This document shows positions 39,249 through 47,427 of a stretch of 64,000 nt of DNA, piece by piece; the first letter of the stretch is position 1; every line of letters starts with the position of its first letter. A program made the translations under genes and the position numbers. This DNA comes from a virus. The notes below the pieces were generated by a model that saw only the letters and a list, made by a program, of their open reading frames with translations, had not been told where the DNA came from and searched no databases. The stretch is taken from positions 126,001 through 190,000 of the IMG/VR virus record IMGVR_UViG_3300046513_000221; one strand, 5' to 3'.

Positions 39249-41639
39249 TTAGATATCCAGCGATTCCTTGTCGGCAACTTCCAGCATGTTGACGAGGAAC
39301 TCCTTGCGGAAATCGACACGGTTAGGCGACATGAAGTTGGCGACGGTGTTCATCGCGTCCTCCACATCCGTCAGGGTGATCTGCACCAGCGTACGGGTGG
39401 CAGGGTTCATCATGTTGTCCCACAGCTCATCGGCGTTCGCCTCGCCCAGACCCTTGAACCGCAGCACGGTGAAGATCTGGTTCAGTTTCTTGTTGATGAT
39501 GTTGATCTTCGCGTAGGAGGAGTTCTCGACGATCGGCTCGCCCTTGAACAGCAGGTCGATCTCCAGAGCGATATGCGTGTAGTAGTTCGCATGCAGATCG
39601 CTCAACGCCTCGAAGAACGACTCAGCATCCTCGTTGATGATCGCCACGAAGTTGTCCTCGCCGGACTCTTCATCGCGGTGGAAGCCGGTGATCGAGATCT
39701 GGCCGTTGTCGTTCAGCTCCACGTTCATCTTCTTCTCGTTGAAGTCGAAGCTGTAGTTCTCCGGGTCGAAGGTCTTCAGGAACGTCAGCTCGAAGACATG
39801 TGCGTCGATCTGGTAGCGCTTCGACAGCTCTTCAATCTTCGAGCAGTACTCGCGGCACTCCGAGAAGATCTTGCGCTTCTGGGCTTCCTTCGTCACTTCC
39901 TTCTCGTTCTCGAAGAAGGTGAAGTTCTTCTCGGACTCGCTCAGGAAGAATGCATCCAGTTCCTTCGTCGTGCGGAAGTAAGTCGGCTTGCGACCGCTCG
40001 CGGTGACGCGGTAAAGCGGAGCCTGAGCGATGTACAGACGGCCCTCGATCACGAGCTGCAGGTACAGCTCCATGTAGGCGGTCATGGTCAGCAGACGGAT
40101 GTGCATGCCGTCATCGTCGGCGTCTGCCGAGATGATGATCTTCGCGAACTTGGCTTTACTGGTATCGATGCTCTCGCGAACGCCACAGCGCATCACGGCG
40201 ATCAGGTCAGCCAGCTCCTTGTTCTTGTAGATCTTCTCGATGTCCATGCCCAGAGCATTCAGGGGCTTACCCTTCAGCTCGTACACTGCCTGGAACGTAC
40301 GGTCGCGACCGTCGCATACGGTACCTGCCGCCGACGAGCCCTCGACGATGAACAGTTCGCACTTGGTCGGGTCATCGCTGACGCAGTCGCTGAACTTCGA
40401 GATGCTGTTCAGGGAGGACAGGAAGCTACCGGCCTCCTTCTTGACGTTGTCTACAGCACGCTTCGCAGCCATACGAGCACGAGCCGCCAGAGCGAACTTC
40501 TCGGCCAGTACCTTGACGGTCTTGGCGTTCTTGTCCAGCCATTCGCGCACACCGGCGACGGCGACCTTGAAGACGTAGCCGTTGACTTCCTTGTTCTCCA
40601 GCTTCTGCTTGGTCTGGGTCGCGTACTTCGGATCATACAAGAATACCGAAACGACCGCCGACAGACCGTTGTAGACGTCCTCGTTCTCGATCGGTTCCTT
40701 GACCAGCTTGTTGGTCTTGATGTAGTCTGTGATGTACTGGCTGATCGCACGCTTCAGGCCGGTGACGTGTACACCGCCCTCCGAGGTGCGGATGGTGTTG
40801 GTGAAGGACTGGATCTCCTCGTTGCGGAAATCGGTCGTGTAGGTGAAGGCGATCTCGACACGCTGGTCTGGATCCTTGTCCAGCAGTGGACCGCTGAAGT
40901 AGGCTGGCTTCATCAGCTGCTTGGCTTCAGGAGCGAAGTCGTTCAGCAGCTCGGCGATGCCGTTCTCGAAGCGGAACTGGTGCTTCTCGCCGGACATCGT
41001 CTTGTAGGTGATGGTCAGGCCGTTGTTCAGGTATGCGGTCTCTTTGACCAGTTGGATCAGGTCGTCTTCCGAAGGGAAGCTCTCGAACAGGGTCGAGTCC
41101 AGAGCGAACGTAACCTTGGTGCCGGTCTTGTAGCCCTTACCCGCGTAGGAAGTCTTGCCGATCTTCACTTCGCCTTGACGGATACCGCGCTCGAACACGA
41201 TGATGGCTTCTTCCTTCTCGCGGCGCGAACGCACCTCAAAGTACTCGGACAGTGCGTTCACTGCGGAGCCGCCGACGCCGTTGTGGCCGGTGGTGATTTC
41301 CTTATTCTCGATCTTGTCGTAGTTACGACCAGAGTAGAGCTTAGCGAAGATGACTTCCAGTGCGTTCTGACCGCTGTCGTGCGTGTCGAACGGACAGCCA
41401 CGACCGGCATCCTCGACGATGTACTTATTTTCTTCCAGCTGCGTGATGGTGATCGAGTTGCAGTAGCCACGCAGGAACTCGTCAACGGAGTTGTTCAGGA
41501 TCTCGCGGAAGCAGGTCTTGCCACCGTTCTCGTCGAGGTTACCGATCAGAATCTGCGGACGGGTGCGTACCGAGTCCGGGAACGGCAGTTCCTTAATGCT
41601 ACTTGCGTCATACGCGTCATTTTGCTTCTTGGTTGCCAA
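39249..41639 (-). CDS. Type IIA topoisomerase subunit B (GyrB/ParE-like)
   Basis: 796 residues. GHKL ATPase: REILNNSVDEF (Glu46, Asn50), EDAGRGCPFD (76-85), TTGHNGVGGSAVNAL (116-130). Transducer domain follows. TOPRIM: ELFIVEGSSAAG (428-439) with catalytic Glu433, and the acidic triad SADADDDG (504-511). C-terminal KGLGEANADELWDNMMNP. In most relatives the TOPRIM reads EGDSA; here Asp is Ser, next to the catalytic Glu, which is unusual but keeps the Glu. Pairs with subunit A at 35944-38418. Confidence 0.96.
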   Translation of the reverse strand: MATKKQNDAYDASSIKELPFPDSVRTRPQILIGNLDENGGKTCFREILNNSVDEFLRGYCNSITITQLEENKYIVEDAGRGCPFDTHDSGQNALEVIFAKLYSGRNYDKIENKEITTGHNGVGGSAVNALSEYFEVRSRREKEEAIIVFERGIRQGEVKIGKTSYAGKGYKTGTKVTFALDSTLFESFPSEDDLIQLVKETAYLNNGLTITYKTMSGEKHQFRFENGIAELLNDFAPEAKQLMKPAYFSGPLLDKDPDQRVEIAFTYTTDFRNEEIQSFTNTIRTSEGGVHVTGLKRAISQYITDYIKTNKLVKEPIENEDVYNGLSAVVSVFLYDPKYATQTKQKLENKEVNGYVFKVAVAGVREWLDKNAKTVKVLAEKFALAARARMAAKRAVDNVKKEAGSFLSSLNSISKFSDCVSDDPTKCELFIVEGSSAAGTVCDGRDRTFQAVYELKGKPLNALGMDIEKIYKNKELADLIAVMRCGVRESIDTSKAKFAKIIISADADDDGMHIRLLTMTAYMELYLQLVIEGRLYIAQAPLYRVTASGRKPTYFRTTKELDAFFLSESEKNFTFFENEKEVTKEAQKRKIFSECREYCSKIEELSKRYQIDAHVFELTFLKTFDPENYSFDFNEKKMNVELNDNGQISITGFHRDEESGEDNFVAIINEDAESFFEALSDLHANYYTHIALEIDLLFKGEPIVENSSYAKINIINKKLNQIFTVLRFKGLGEANADELWDNMMNPATRTLVQITLTDVEDAMNTVANFMSPNRVDFRKEFLVNMLEVADKESLDI

Positions 41640-41652
41640 GGTAGTTCTCCAG

Positions 41653-42018
41653 TTAGGGTTTCTGTGCTTGTTTAGCGAGCACTTCGCTGTTCACTTCTTG
41701 ATCGTCACGGATCGGCTTGCTGATCTTGTCGCGCCAGCTGTCGAAGTCCTCGAAGAGGTACTTACCGATCAGGTTCCAGAGCCACTCACGACCCCGCCGT
41801 ACCTTGATCGTTCTCCAGCCACACGACTGCGCTTCCCAGCATGGCTCGAAGACACCGCCGGACAGGACAGCCGGTCTGGTAGGAAAGATGCTGCACGGCA
41901 TGTTGTGTTCTGCAGCCATACCACCCGCGATGACGATGACGTCGATGTCCAGTGGTTTCTGGACGCGCTCACCGATAGTGCTGTAAGCGCGCTCGTCGTG
42001 GTAGTTTATCATACACAT
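41653..42018 (-). CDS. Unknown 121-residue protein
   Basis: Two ATGs follow GAGGAG (42018 and 42012); either could be used. A strand-like DIDVIVIAGGMAAEH is followed by a Cys/Trp-rich part (CWEAQSCGWRTIKV) and a charged helical C-terminus. No family is recognised. First gene of the topoisomerase unit, about 140 bases from a promoter motif. Confidence 0.8.
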   Translation of the reverse strand: MCMINYHDERAYSTIGERVQKPLDIDVIVIAGGMAAEHNMPCSIFPTRPAVLSGGVFEPCWEAQSCGWRTIKVRRGREWLWNLIGKYLFEDFDSWRDKISKPIRDDQEVNSEVLAKQAQKP

Positions 42019-42158
42019 TTACTCCTCAAAAGTGGCGCTATCTCGTCGACATGGACGAAACGCGTAGTCTACTAATCATTTGTCCGGAGTTCTCAAAAAC
42101 TCCACGATTTTTTCTCCTTGCGCTTCCTACGCGCTCGCGTATTAAGGATAAACTTTAT

Positions 42159-42178
42159 CGTACTTATTATATATATCT
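42159..42178 (-). promoter_or_regulatory. Phage-type AT-rich promoter motif of the topoisomerase unit
   Basis: On the - strand AGATATATATAATAAGTACG, a looser match to the family. The leader between it and the 42018 start has a GGAGTT/AACTCC hairpin preceded by AAGGAG. Confidence 0.45.
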
Positions 42179-42189
42179 AATAGAAAAAT

Positions 42190-42232
42190 AAAAAAAATAA
42201 ACCTATACCCCTGAGAGGGTATAGGTTTTTTA
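42190..42232 (-). terminator. Terminator flanked by A- and T-runs
   Basis: ACCTATACCC/GGGTATAGGT perfect 10-bp stem (42201-42226), with TTTTTT on the + side and TTTATTTTTTTTATT on the - side. It ends the MoxR/VWA operon (last gene ends at 42261) and could act in both directions. Confidence 0.88.
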
Positions 42233-42260
42233 TATTTCAAAAAGACGACGCGTACGCGCG

Positions 42261-42824
42261 CTACGCGGGTGGAATCTTGGCGATTTCGAAGCGCTCGTTG
42301 GGGTTAAGAAGGATTAGGTAGACCTCGGCGAACATGGCGACCCGAGCAATCTCGCTACGGCTCCAGCCATCGCGTGGACGGAGGGATCCTCGTGTACCAA
42401 CCATGCTGGAGCTTGCGATGACACGGTTGATCGCATTGCCGATGCTGTCCAGTTCCTGATACTCTTTCATCGTATAGAAGTTGCTACGATGCAGTTCGTC
42501 ACGGAGGAACATCAGGTAGTCAGCTTGCTTGGAGAGTTCATTGATCAGATCAGTGTAGATCTTGACCAATTCCCTGTTGGGTCGGATGCAACTCAGCTTC
42601 GACAGAAGGAGAGCGTAAGTGATGTAGACAACGGTCACGACCCAAGGCATATACGAACGCATAGCAGGGTCGGTCAGATGACTGATTGTGTAGCTGAAGT
42701 AATCGGTAATGACTCCCCATACCCCGAAGAGGAGCCAAAGCACCAACATGCACTGGGTGAACACCTGCACCAGCATGACTGTGCGAATGTAATGGATTGC
42801 AGTCTTGATTTCTGTCTGAATCAT
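42261..42824 (-). CDS. Two-span membrane protein of the MoxR/VWA operon
   Basis: 187 residues. Two hydrophobic segments: about 17-40 (MLVQVFTQCMLVLWLLFGVW) and about 60-76 (WVVTVVYITYALLLSKL). The remaining 110 residues are cytoplasmic-looking, helical and charged. No family is recognised. The start lies nine bases after the VWA gene stop, so it is the last gene of a four-gene unit. Confidence 0.86.
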   Translation of the reverse strand: MIQTEIKTAIHYIRTVMLVQVFTQCMLVLWLLFGVWGVITDYFSYTISHLTDPAMRSYMPWVVTVVYITYALLLSKLSCIRPNRELVKIYTDLINELSKQADYLMFLRDELHRSNFYTMKEYQELDSIGNAINRVIASSSMVGTRGSLRPRDGWSRSEIARVAMFAEVYLILLNPNERFEIAKIPPA

Positions 42825-42833
42825 GTTTGTTCC

Positions 42834-44105
42834 TTATAGTTCATCGGGGTTACTGTCCATGTCCGGCATCTCGATCGCCCTTCCGAACGGATACTCCTTG
42901 AGCGGACGGGTGTTCTCGGTTGCCAGCCAGACGACTGGTTTCTCTGGAGGCTGGGTTGGGAAGGCTCCATAGCCATCGGTCGAGAAGACGATGATGTCTG
43001 CGTCAAAGACGTTCTCTTCAATGTACTTGAACGCTGGACGGAAGTCGGTGCTGAAGCCACCAGCACCTGTAGGACGGTGCGTGGTGAAATCCTCACCCGT
43101 CTGGTACGTGTAGACCTTGCGCACCTGATCATCAATCTCAATGATCGTCAGCGTATAGCTGTTGAAGGTGGAGAAGATGTGATTCAGCTCCGCATAGACC
43201 TTCGGCAGATAACGGGTCTGCGAACCGGATGTATCGACTACGATCACGGCGTTCAGATGACTGCCCTTGTAGGAAGGCATGATCATCCCGCGCATCAGCC
43301 ACCGGGTACTAGGCGGACTGAAGGTCATGTCGGTCTTGAAGAAGTCTCCAACAGCCGTGCTGAGTTCGTCGCGCCACGAGACCTTCGGAGGAGCAAAGAT
43401 GATCTTCGCCAGCGTATCGACGAACCCCGGAAGAGGCTTACCGGTCTGCTGTGCGATGAGGATCTGCTTCTGGAAGGTGGTCTTCCAGACGTTGGCCTGT
43501 GCATTGGCTTGCGCCTCGCTGACACGGTTCTTCATCTCCTCCTTGTTGAAGTGATGATCGAAGAGCATCTTGCCTTCGCCATTGCCACGGATGATCTTGT
43601 TTCCGTCAGGAGCATCGTCAAGATTCTTGAGCAGATCAGCATAGACCTGCTCTGCCGACATGCCGAGATACTTCACGTCGAAGAAGCACCAATCTGGGAT
43701 GTCGAAGATCGGTTGTTTGTTGGGTGCCGACCTGCGATATTCGGTGTTGGTTTCATAGCAGAGACCATTTACGACGTAGTCGCAAGCGATCTGCCACAGG
43801 TGAGTGACCATATCTCCGCAACGAACTATGACATCACGACGACCACGCCGTGATTCGAGAGGGTGGTTGAGGGCGGCATGCCATGTCTCGTGCGCCACAC
43901 CGAACTCCAGACGACCGGGGATCTTGGCGCTATCCAGCACGAACTGCTCATTCCAGTAGAAGTTCTTGGAGTCGGTCGCGAGGGTGGGGATCTTATCGTT
44001 CCTTACCCGCTTCATGGTGATGATGAGGTTGCCGAACCAGCGGTATGCAAAGAGCATTCGGAATACGGCTTTAGTGATTAGAGTTTCTGCGTCGTTCATA
44101 CTCAA
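42834..44105 (-). CDS. Metallopeptidase-like plus VWA-like protein (DUF2201 type)
   Basis: 423 residues. The N-terminal domain has FGVAHETWHAALNH with HETWH (72-76), an HExxH zinc motif. The C-terminal domain is von Willebrand A-like with the MIDAS motif VIVVDTSGS (Asp291, Ser293, Ser295), TGAGGFSTDF and FSTDG (376-378). This is the layout of DUF2201_N plus VWA-like domain proteins, typical partners of MoxR AAA+ ATPases. The start overlaps the upstream gene by 35 bases, and the MoxR gene is two genes upstream. Substrate unknown; both sites look intact. Confidence 0.92.
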   Translation of the reverse strand: MSMNDAETLITKAVFRMLFAYRWFGNLIITMKRVRNDKIPTLATDSKNFYWNEQFVLDSAKIPGRLEFGVAHETWHAALNHPLESRRGRRDVIVRCGDMVTHLWQIACDYVVNGLCYETNTEYRRSAPNKQPIFDIPDWCFFDVKYLGMSAEQVYADLLKNLDDAPDGNKIIRGNGEGKMLFDHHFNKEEMKNRVSEAQANAQANVWKTTFQKQILIAQQTGKPLPGFVDTLAKIIFAPPKVSWRDELSTAVGDFFKTDMTFSPPSTRWLMRGMIMPSYKGSHLNAVIVVDTSGSQTRYLPKVYAELNHIFSTFNSYTLTIIEIDDQVRKVYTYQTGEDFTTHRPTGAGGFSTDFRPAFKYIEENVFDADIIVFSTDGYGAFPTQPPEKPVVWLATENTRPLKEYPFGRAIEMPDMDSNPDEL

Positions 44106-45489
44106 TTGCTCCGATAAAGGTATTCAATAGACGACATACCATGTCGTTTTGAAGGACGGAAATCGCTCCATCCTTCGGTTTTTCTTCCTTGCTGTAGGCC
44201 TCATCGATGCGATGTACAAGGATCTCGTTGAAGTTCTCCTGAATCTCAACCAGTGCTGAATCATCTTCTCCAGCACGATGGATCGCACTGGTCAAAATCT
44301 CCGTCACTCCAGGCACACTGTCTCCAGAGCCTTCGATGTCATGGCTAGCTGCGGTCTTCAGCCATTCATAAATGAGACTCAAATCGCCATCCTTTTGTGA
44401 CACCTGAAGAGTGGTGTGCACAAGGGTCTTCCTCAAGTTCCCGCAGATGTACCTCGGATCCCGGTTCAATTCCTCCAGAATATCATTCATCTCCGGAGTC
44501 AGATACTTGATTCGAGTCAGGTATGCAAACACCATGCTGAACCAGACTTGCAACTCGCTGTCCGTCGAATATAGAGTCGCACCGGGATCGTGTTCATAGT
44601 ACTTCTCACGCATCTTCGAAAGGGAATGCATGATGCGCATCATGCCGGTGATCATGTCGGTCGTGTAACCGCCATAGAGATTACCTCCGATGTATCGAAC
44701 ACACTCACACGCAAGAGCCTTACTCATATAAGAAAGATACGCATTAGAACCGACGAAGTAATAATGGGCATCATAGGAACTGTCAACTGCCTTGGAAATG
44801 AGTTCCTCAATCTGGTAGTTGAACCGAGTCATCATGCGCACCACCATCTCTGGACTGCGTCGGAGATCGTACGTGATCATGTACAGGAGCGCACCAAATG
44901 ATGGATCCTGAGAGCACTTGCTATGCTCTGTATTCCCACGCCGTTTAGTGTAAACGTCCCAGACCAGATACATACTATCGAGTGGCTTGTACTTGTCGTG
45001 GTTGATCACGAATGGCATCATGTTGTCCATGATCTTGAGTCGAGAGTCCAAACTCAGATCAAAGTGGTTGAGAATGTAGGTGAAATCCGTCTCACCCCGG
45101 TTGTCCGGCGAGGTGAACTGACCCGCATCCTGCTCCTTCTCATAGAATTCGCTGAGTACGCCACGGAGTGTAAGGTTCTTTGGAACACGTTTCTCAAGCT
45201 TGCTATCGTAGACTTCCTTCTTCATCTGGACTTTGTGGACCCGAATGCCGAAGCTGAGGATCGTGATCATCAGCTGGTCAAAGAAGGCTTGGTCATACGA
45301 CTTTATTTTCTCCCTGATATTGTGCTGCATAGCACCAATGTCGTTGATAGAGAGAATGAATTCATCAAGAGTCGCATCGCCGTGGTGACGCTTGAGGAAC
45401 GTGTGAATCTTGTTGAAGTCATTCGACTTGGTCGGATCCATCTCCTGCAGGGAACAGTACCCCATTAGATCCTTGAATATCTCTTTCAT
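44071..45489 (-). CDS. Unknown helical protein between MoxR and VWA genes
   Basis: 472 residues, almost wholly helical and soluble, with Met- and Tyr-rich helices (DAHYYFVGSNAYLSYMSKAL). AAAGGAG precedes the ATG. No catalytic motif. The 35-base overlap with the VWA gene implies coupled translation and a common complex. It may be the specificity or scaffold component of the MoxR/VWA module, but this is inference. The frame has no sign of decay. Confidence 0.88.
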   Translation of the reverse strand: MKEIFKDLMGYCSLQEMDPTKSNDFNKIHTFLKRHHGDATLDEFILSINDIGAMQHNIREKIKSYDQAFFDQLMITILSFGIRVHKVQMKKEVYDSKLEKRVPKNLTLRGVLSEFYEKEQDAGQFTSPDNRGETDFTYILNHFDLSLDSRLKIMDNMMPFVINHDKYKPLDSMYLVWDVYTKRRGNTEHSKCSQDPSFGALLYMITYDLRRSPEMVVRMMTRFNYQIEELISKAVDSSYDAHYYFVGSNAYLSYMSKALACECVRYIGGNLYGGYTTDMITGMMRIMHSLSKMREKYYEHDPGATLYSTDSELQVWFSMVFAYLTRIKYLTPEMNDILEELNRDPRYICGNLRKTLVHTTLQVSQKDGDLSLIYEWLKTAASHDIEGSGDSVPGVTEILTSAIHRAGEDDSALVEIQENFNEILVHRIDEAYSKEEKPKDGAISVLQNDMVCRLLNTFIGAIEYERRRNSNH

Positions 45490-45502
45490 ACAACTCCTTT
45501 GT

Positions 45503-45537
45503 GGGGTGGTACACAGCGTACCACCCCGTTTTTTTTT
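45503..45537 (+). terminator. Hairpin with T-run facing the + direction
   Basis: GGGGTGGTAC/GTACCACCCC perfect 10-bp stem with a 5-base loop and a T-run on the + side. It lies between the MoxR gene and the next - strand gene. Confidence 0.55.
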
Positions 45538-46600
45538 AGTCCGGCATCAGATCACGAATGGTCAGATAGAAATCATCGAACGCCTGCTTGACCTTGCCTT
45601 TCTGACCGACCAGCGGCAGCTTAGCTGCAGTGAAATCCTTGTATGCTGCAACACGAATTTCCGGCTGCTGGATCTTGTGCAGGTAGCGGAAGATCGCCAG
45701 ACCCTTGTCCTCCGACATTGCCTTGCCGGAGCCACAGAACTCCCTCAGGTGCTGGATGATGGATGCGTTCATCGCGTGGGTGGCCGAAGGATCCCGTGGC
45801 AGATCGTACTCACGCTTCATGTCGAGGATCTCGCTGGTCTTCACTGCACCGTGCAGCAGCTCCTTGTAAGCCCAGAACTGGTGACCGGGACCGTTGCCAA
45901 TACCGCCCTCGATCATCTCTTTCTTTACCTCGTCACGCAGGTTCATGTCCATCATGACGCTGACACCTTCCCACGAACGTGGAGAAGCGAAACCCTTCTC
46001 TTCGGTATCGGGTTTCTGGGTGTGGATCATGGACTCGTCGGTCGAGACGAAGCCGATGATGACCGGGTTGATGTTGTTCTCGCCAGCCCAGATCTTCCAC
46101 AGATCAACGCTGATGTCCAGCGTCAGGTGGGAGATGAAGCGGTTAGCCAGCGGCGACACCAGAGGGAAGACGACGCCGCGATCGCTCTTGCGGTTACCAG
46201 CTGCCAGAATCGTAGCGCCTTCTGGCAATACGTACTCGCCGATGCGACGGTCCAGGAACAGCTGATACGCAGCTGCTTGAACCATCGGGTGCGCCGAGGT
46301 CAGCTCGTCAAACATGATCGTACCGCACCAGTCCGGATCCAGCGGCAGCATCGATGGAGGGAGCCAGAAGCTGCTCCGGGTCGAGATGTCCGGCACCAGA
46401 ACGCCGCGAATGTCGTGCGGCTCGATCTGCGACAGACGGATGTCCTTGAAGCCCATCTCAACACCGTTCTCTTCACCATACTCCTTGTTGGCGGCTTCTG
46501 CGATGGTACTCTTGCCAACACCGGTCTGACCCCACACAGCCAGAGGGCGGCGTACATTGATGCATTCCTTGATGACGTCTTTCAAATCGTTGATAAACAT
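45536..46600 (-). CDS. MoxR-family AAA+ ATPase
   Basis: 354 residues. Walker A GQTGVGKST (24-32), Walker B TIMFDELT (94-101), sensor 1 ILAAGNR (131-137), and SPLANRFISHLTL with the arginine finger (149-161). The insert VLVPDISTRSSFWLPP after the second strand is typical of MoxR proteins. MoxR ATPases remodel partner complexes and usually act with VWA proteins, as encoded two genes downstream. It heads the operon, with a promoter motif about 55-75 bases upstream. Phage relatives are often annotated CobS-like. Confidence 0.93.
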   Translation of the reverse strand: MFINDLKDVIKECINVRRPLAVWGQTGVGKSTIAEAANKEYGEENGVEMGFKDIRLSQIEPHDIRGVLVPDISTRSSFWLPPSMLPLDPDWCGTIMFDELTSAHPMVQAAAYQLFLDRRIGEYVLPEGATILAAGNRKSDRGVVFPLVSPLANRFISHLTLDISVDLWKIWAGENNINPVIIGFVSTDESMIHTQKPDTEEKGFASPRSWEGVSVMMDMNLRDEVKKEMIEGGIGNGPGHQFWAYKELLHGAVKTSEILDMKREYDLPRDPSATHAMNASIIQHLREFCGSGKAMSEDKGLAIFRYLHKIQQPEIRVAAYKDFTAAKLPLVGQKGKVKQAFDDFYLTIRDLMPD

Positions 46601-46653
46601 TGCATTCCTTCAGTTAGATTTCTACAGGTTTGGTATGATGAAGATAGCACTAC

Positions 46654-46673
46654 ATCCTCACTATTATATATGG
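46654..46673 (-). promoter_or_regulatory. Phage-type AT-rich promoter motif of the MoxR/VWA operon
   Basis: On the - strand CCCATATATAATAGTGAGGA, about 55 bases upstream of the MoxR start. It lies in the divergent gap (46601-46767) between the - and + strand blocks. Confidence 0.55.
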
Positions 46674-46767
46674 GTAAACACGATTTCAAAATATAGATAC
46701 GAGGAATCTTGTTGCTCCTAATGGAACAGAAGAATAACTAGCATGGAATACCAACCAGAGGCACCAT

Positions 46768-47379
46768 ATGTCACAATATTTCGACACGTTCTTCAAGGAT
46801 CTGGTTGCCACGCCCTATGTAAACCCTAATACCCTTCCGCCGCAACCTGACGTGCAGGAGATGTATAAGAATCAGGTGAACATGACTGGCGACGTGGTGG
46901 CGTACGGTCCTTCGAATAACCTAGTCTCCCACATCACACCCTCGGGTGTGGTACCCGGTATCTACAAGCGAGTCCGGGTCAACATTAAAGGTCAGGTGGT
47001 TGAAGGTTTGCCTGACATCGACGATAATGCCACGATTTCGTGGACGAAAATCGTCGACACCCCCACCACGCGAGACGGCTATGGCATAACCGACGTCTAC
47101 ACGAAAGGGGAGGTTGACATAGTAGTCACTGATGCTATTGAGGCAGCTCAACAGCATCAAACGATTGTCATGAAGACCTACTACTTCCCTAAATCGACCG
47201 TTTGGCGAGTAAAACACAATCTGTTTACATTGGCTTTCACGCACTCCATCCTGAACGATGACGGAACGCCGGTATATGCAAACATTAATCTAGTGGACTC
47301 CACTGAATTCCTCGTTGAATTCACAAGCGCCGAAGGTGGTTCACTGCACGTAGTGTACAACCTTAGCGGTAACGCTTAA
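46768..47379 (+). CDS. Tail-fibre-like protein
   Basis: 203 residues; ribosome site AGAGG. Contains the fibre-type segment SGVVPGIYKRVRVNIKGQVV followed by WTKIVDTPTTRDGYGITDVY, as in many phage fibres, and a C-terminal beta domain (WRVKHNLFTLAFTHSILNDD and on to LHVVYNLSG) that recurs in the 47428 and 51957 proteins. First gene of the second fibre cluster, starting the + strand block. Confidence 0.87.
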   Translation: MSQYFDTFFKDLVATPYVNPNTLPPQPDVQEMYKNQVNMTGDVVAYGPSNNLVSHITPSGVVPGIYKRVRVNIKGQVVEGLPDIDDNATISWTKIVDTPTTRDGYGITDVYTKGEVDIVVTDAIEAAQQHQTIVMKTYYFPKSTVWRVKHNLFTLAFTHSILNDDGTPVYANINLVDSTEFLVEFTSAEGGSLHVVYNLSGNA

Positions 47380-47427
47380 GGCGCGAGAAAGAGACCCACG
47401 TCCATCGTTTTATACTAAGGAACCAAA

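Noticed and set aside
38448-41675. 1075-residue open frame on the + strand opposite the topoisomerase B region
   Set aside because: It spans two clearly recognised - strand genes and encodes no family. The long frame follows from the GC-biased codon use of the opposite strand.
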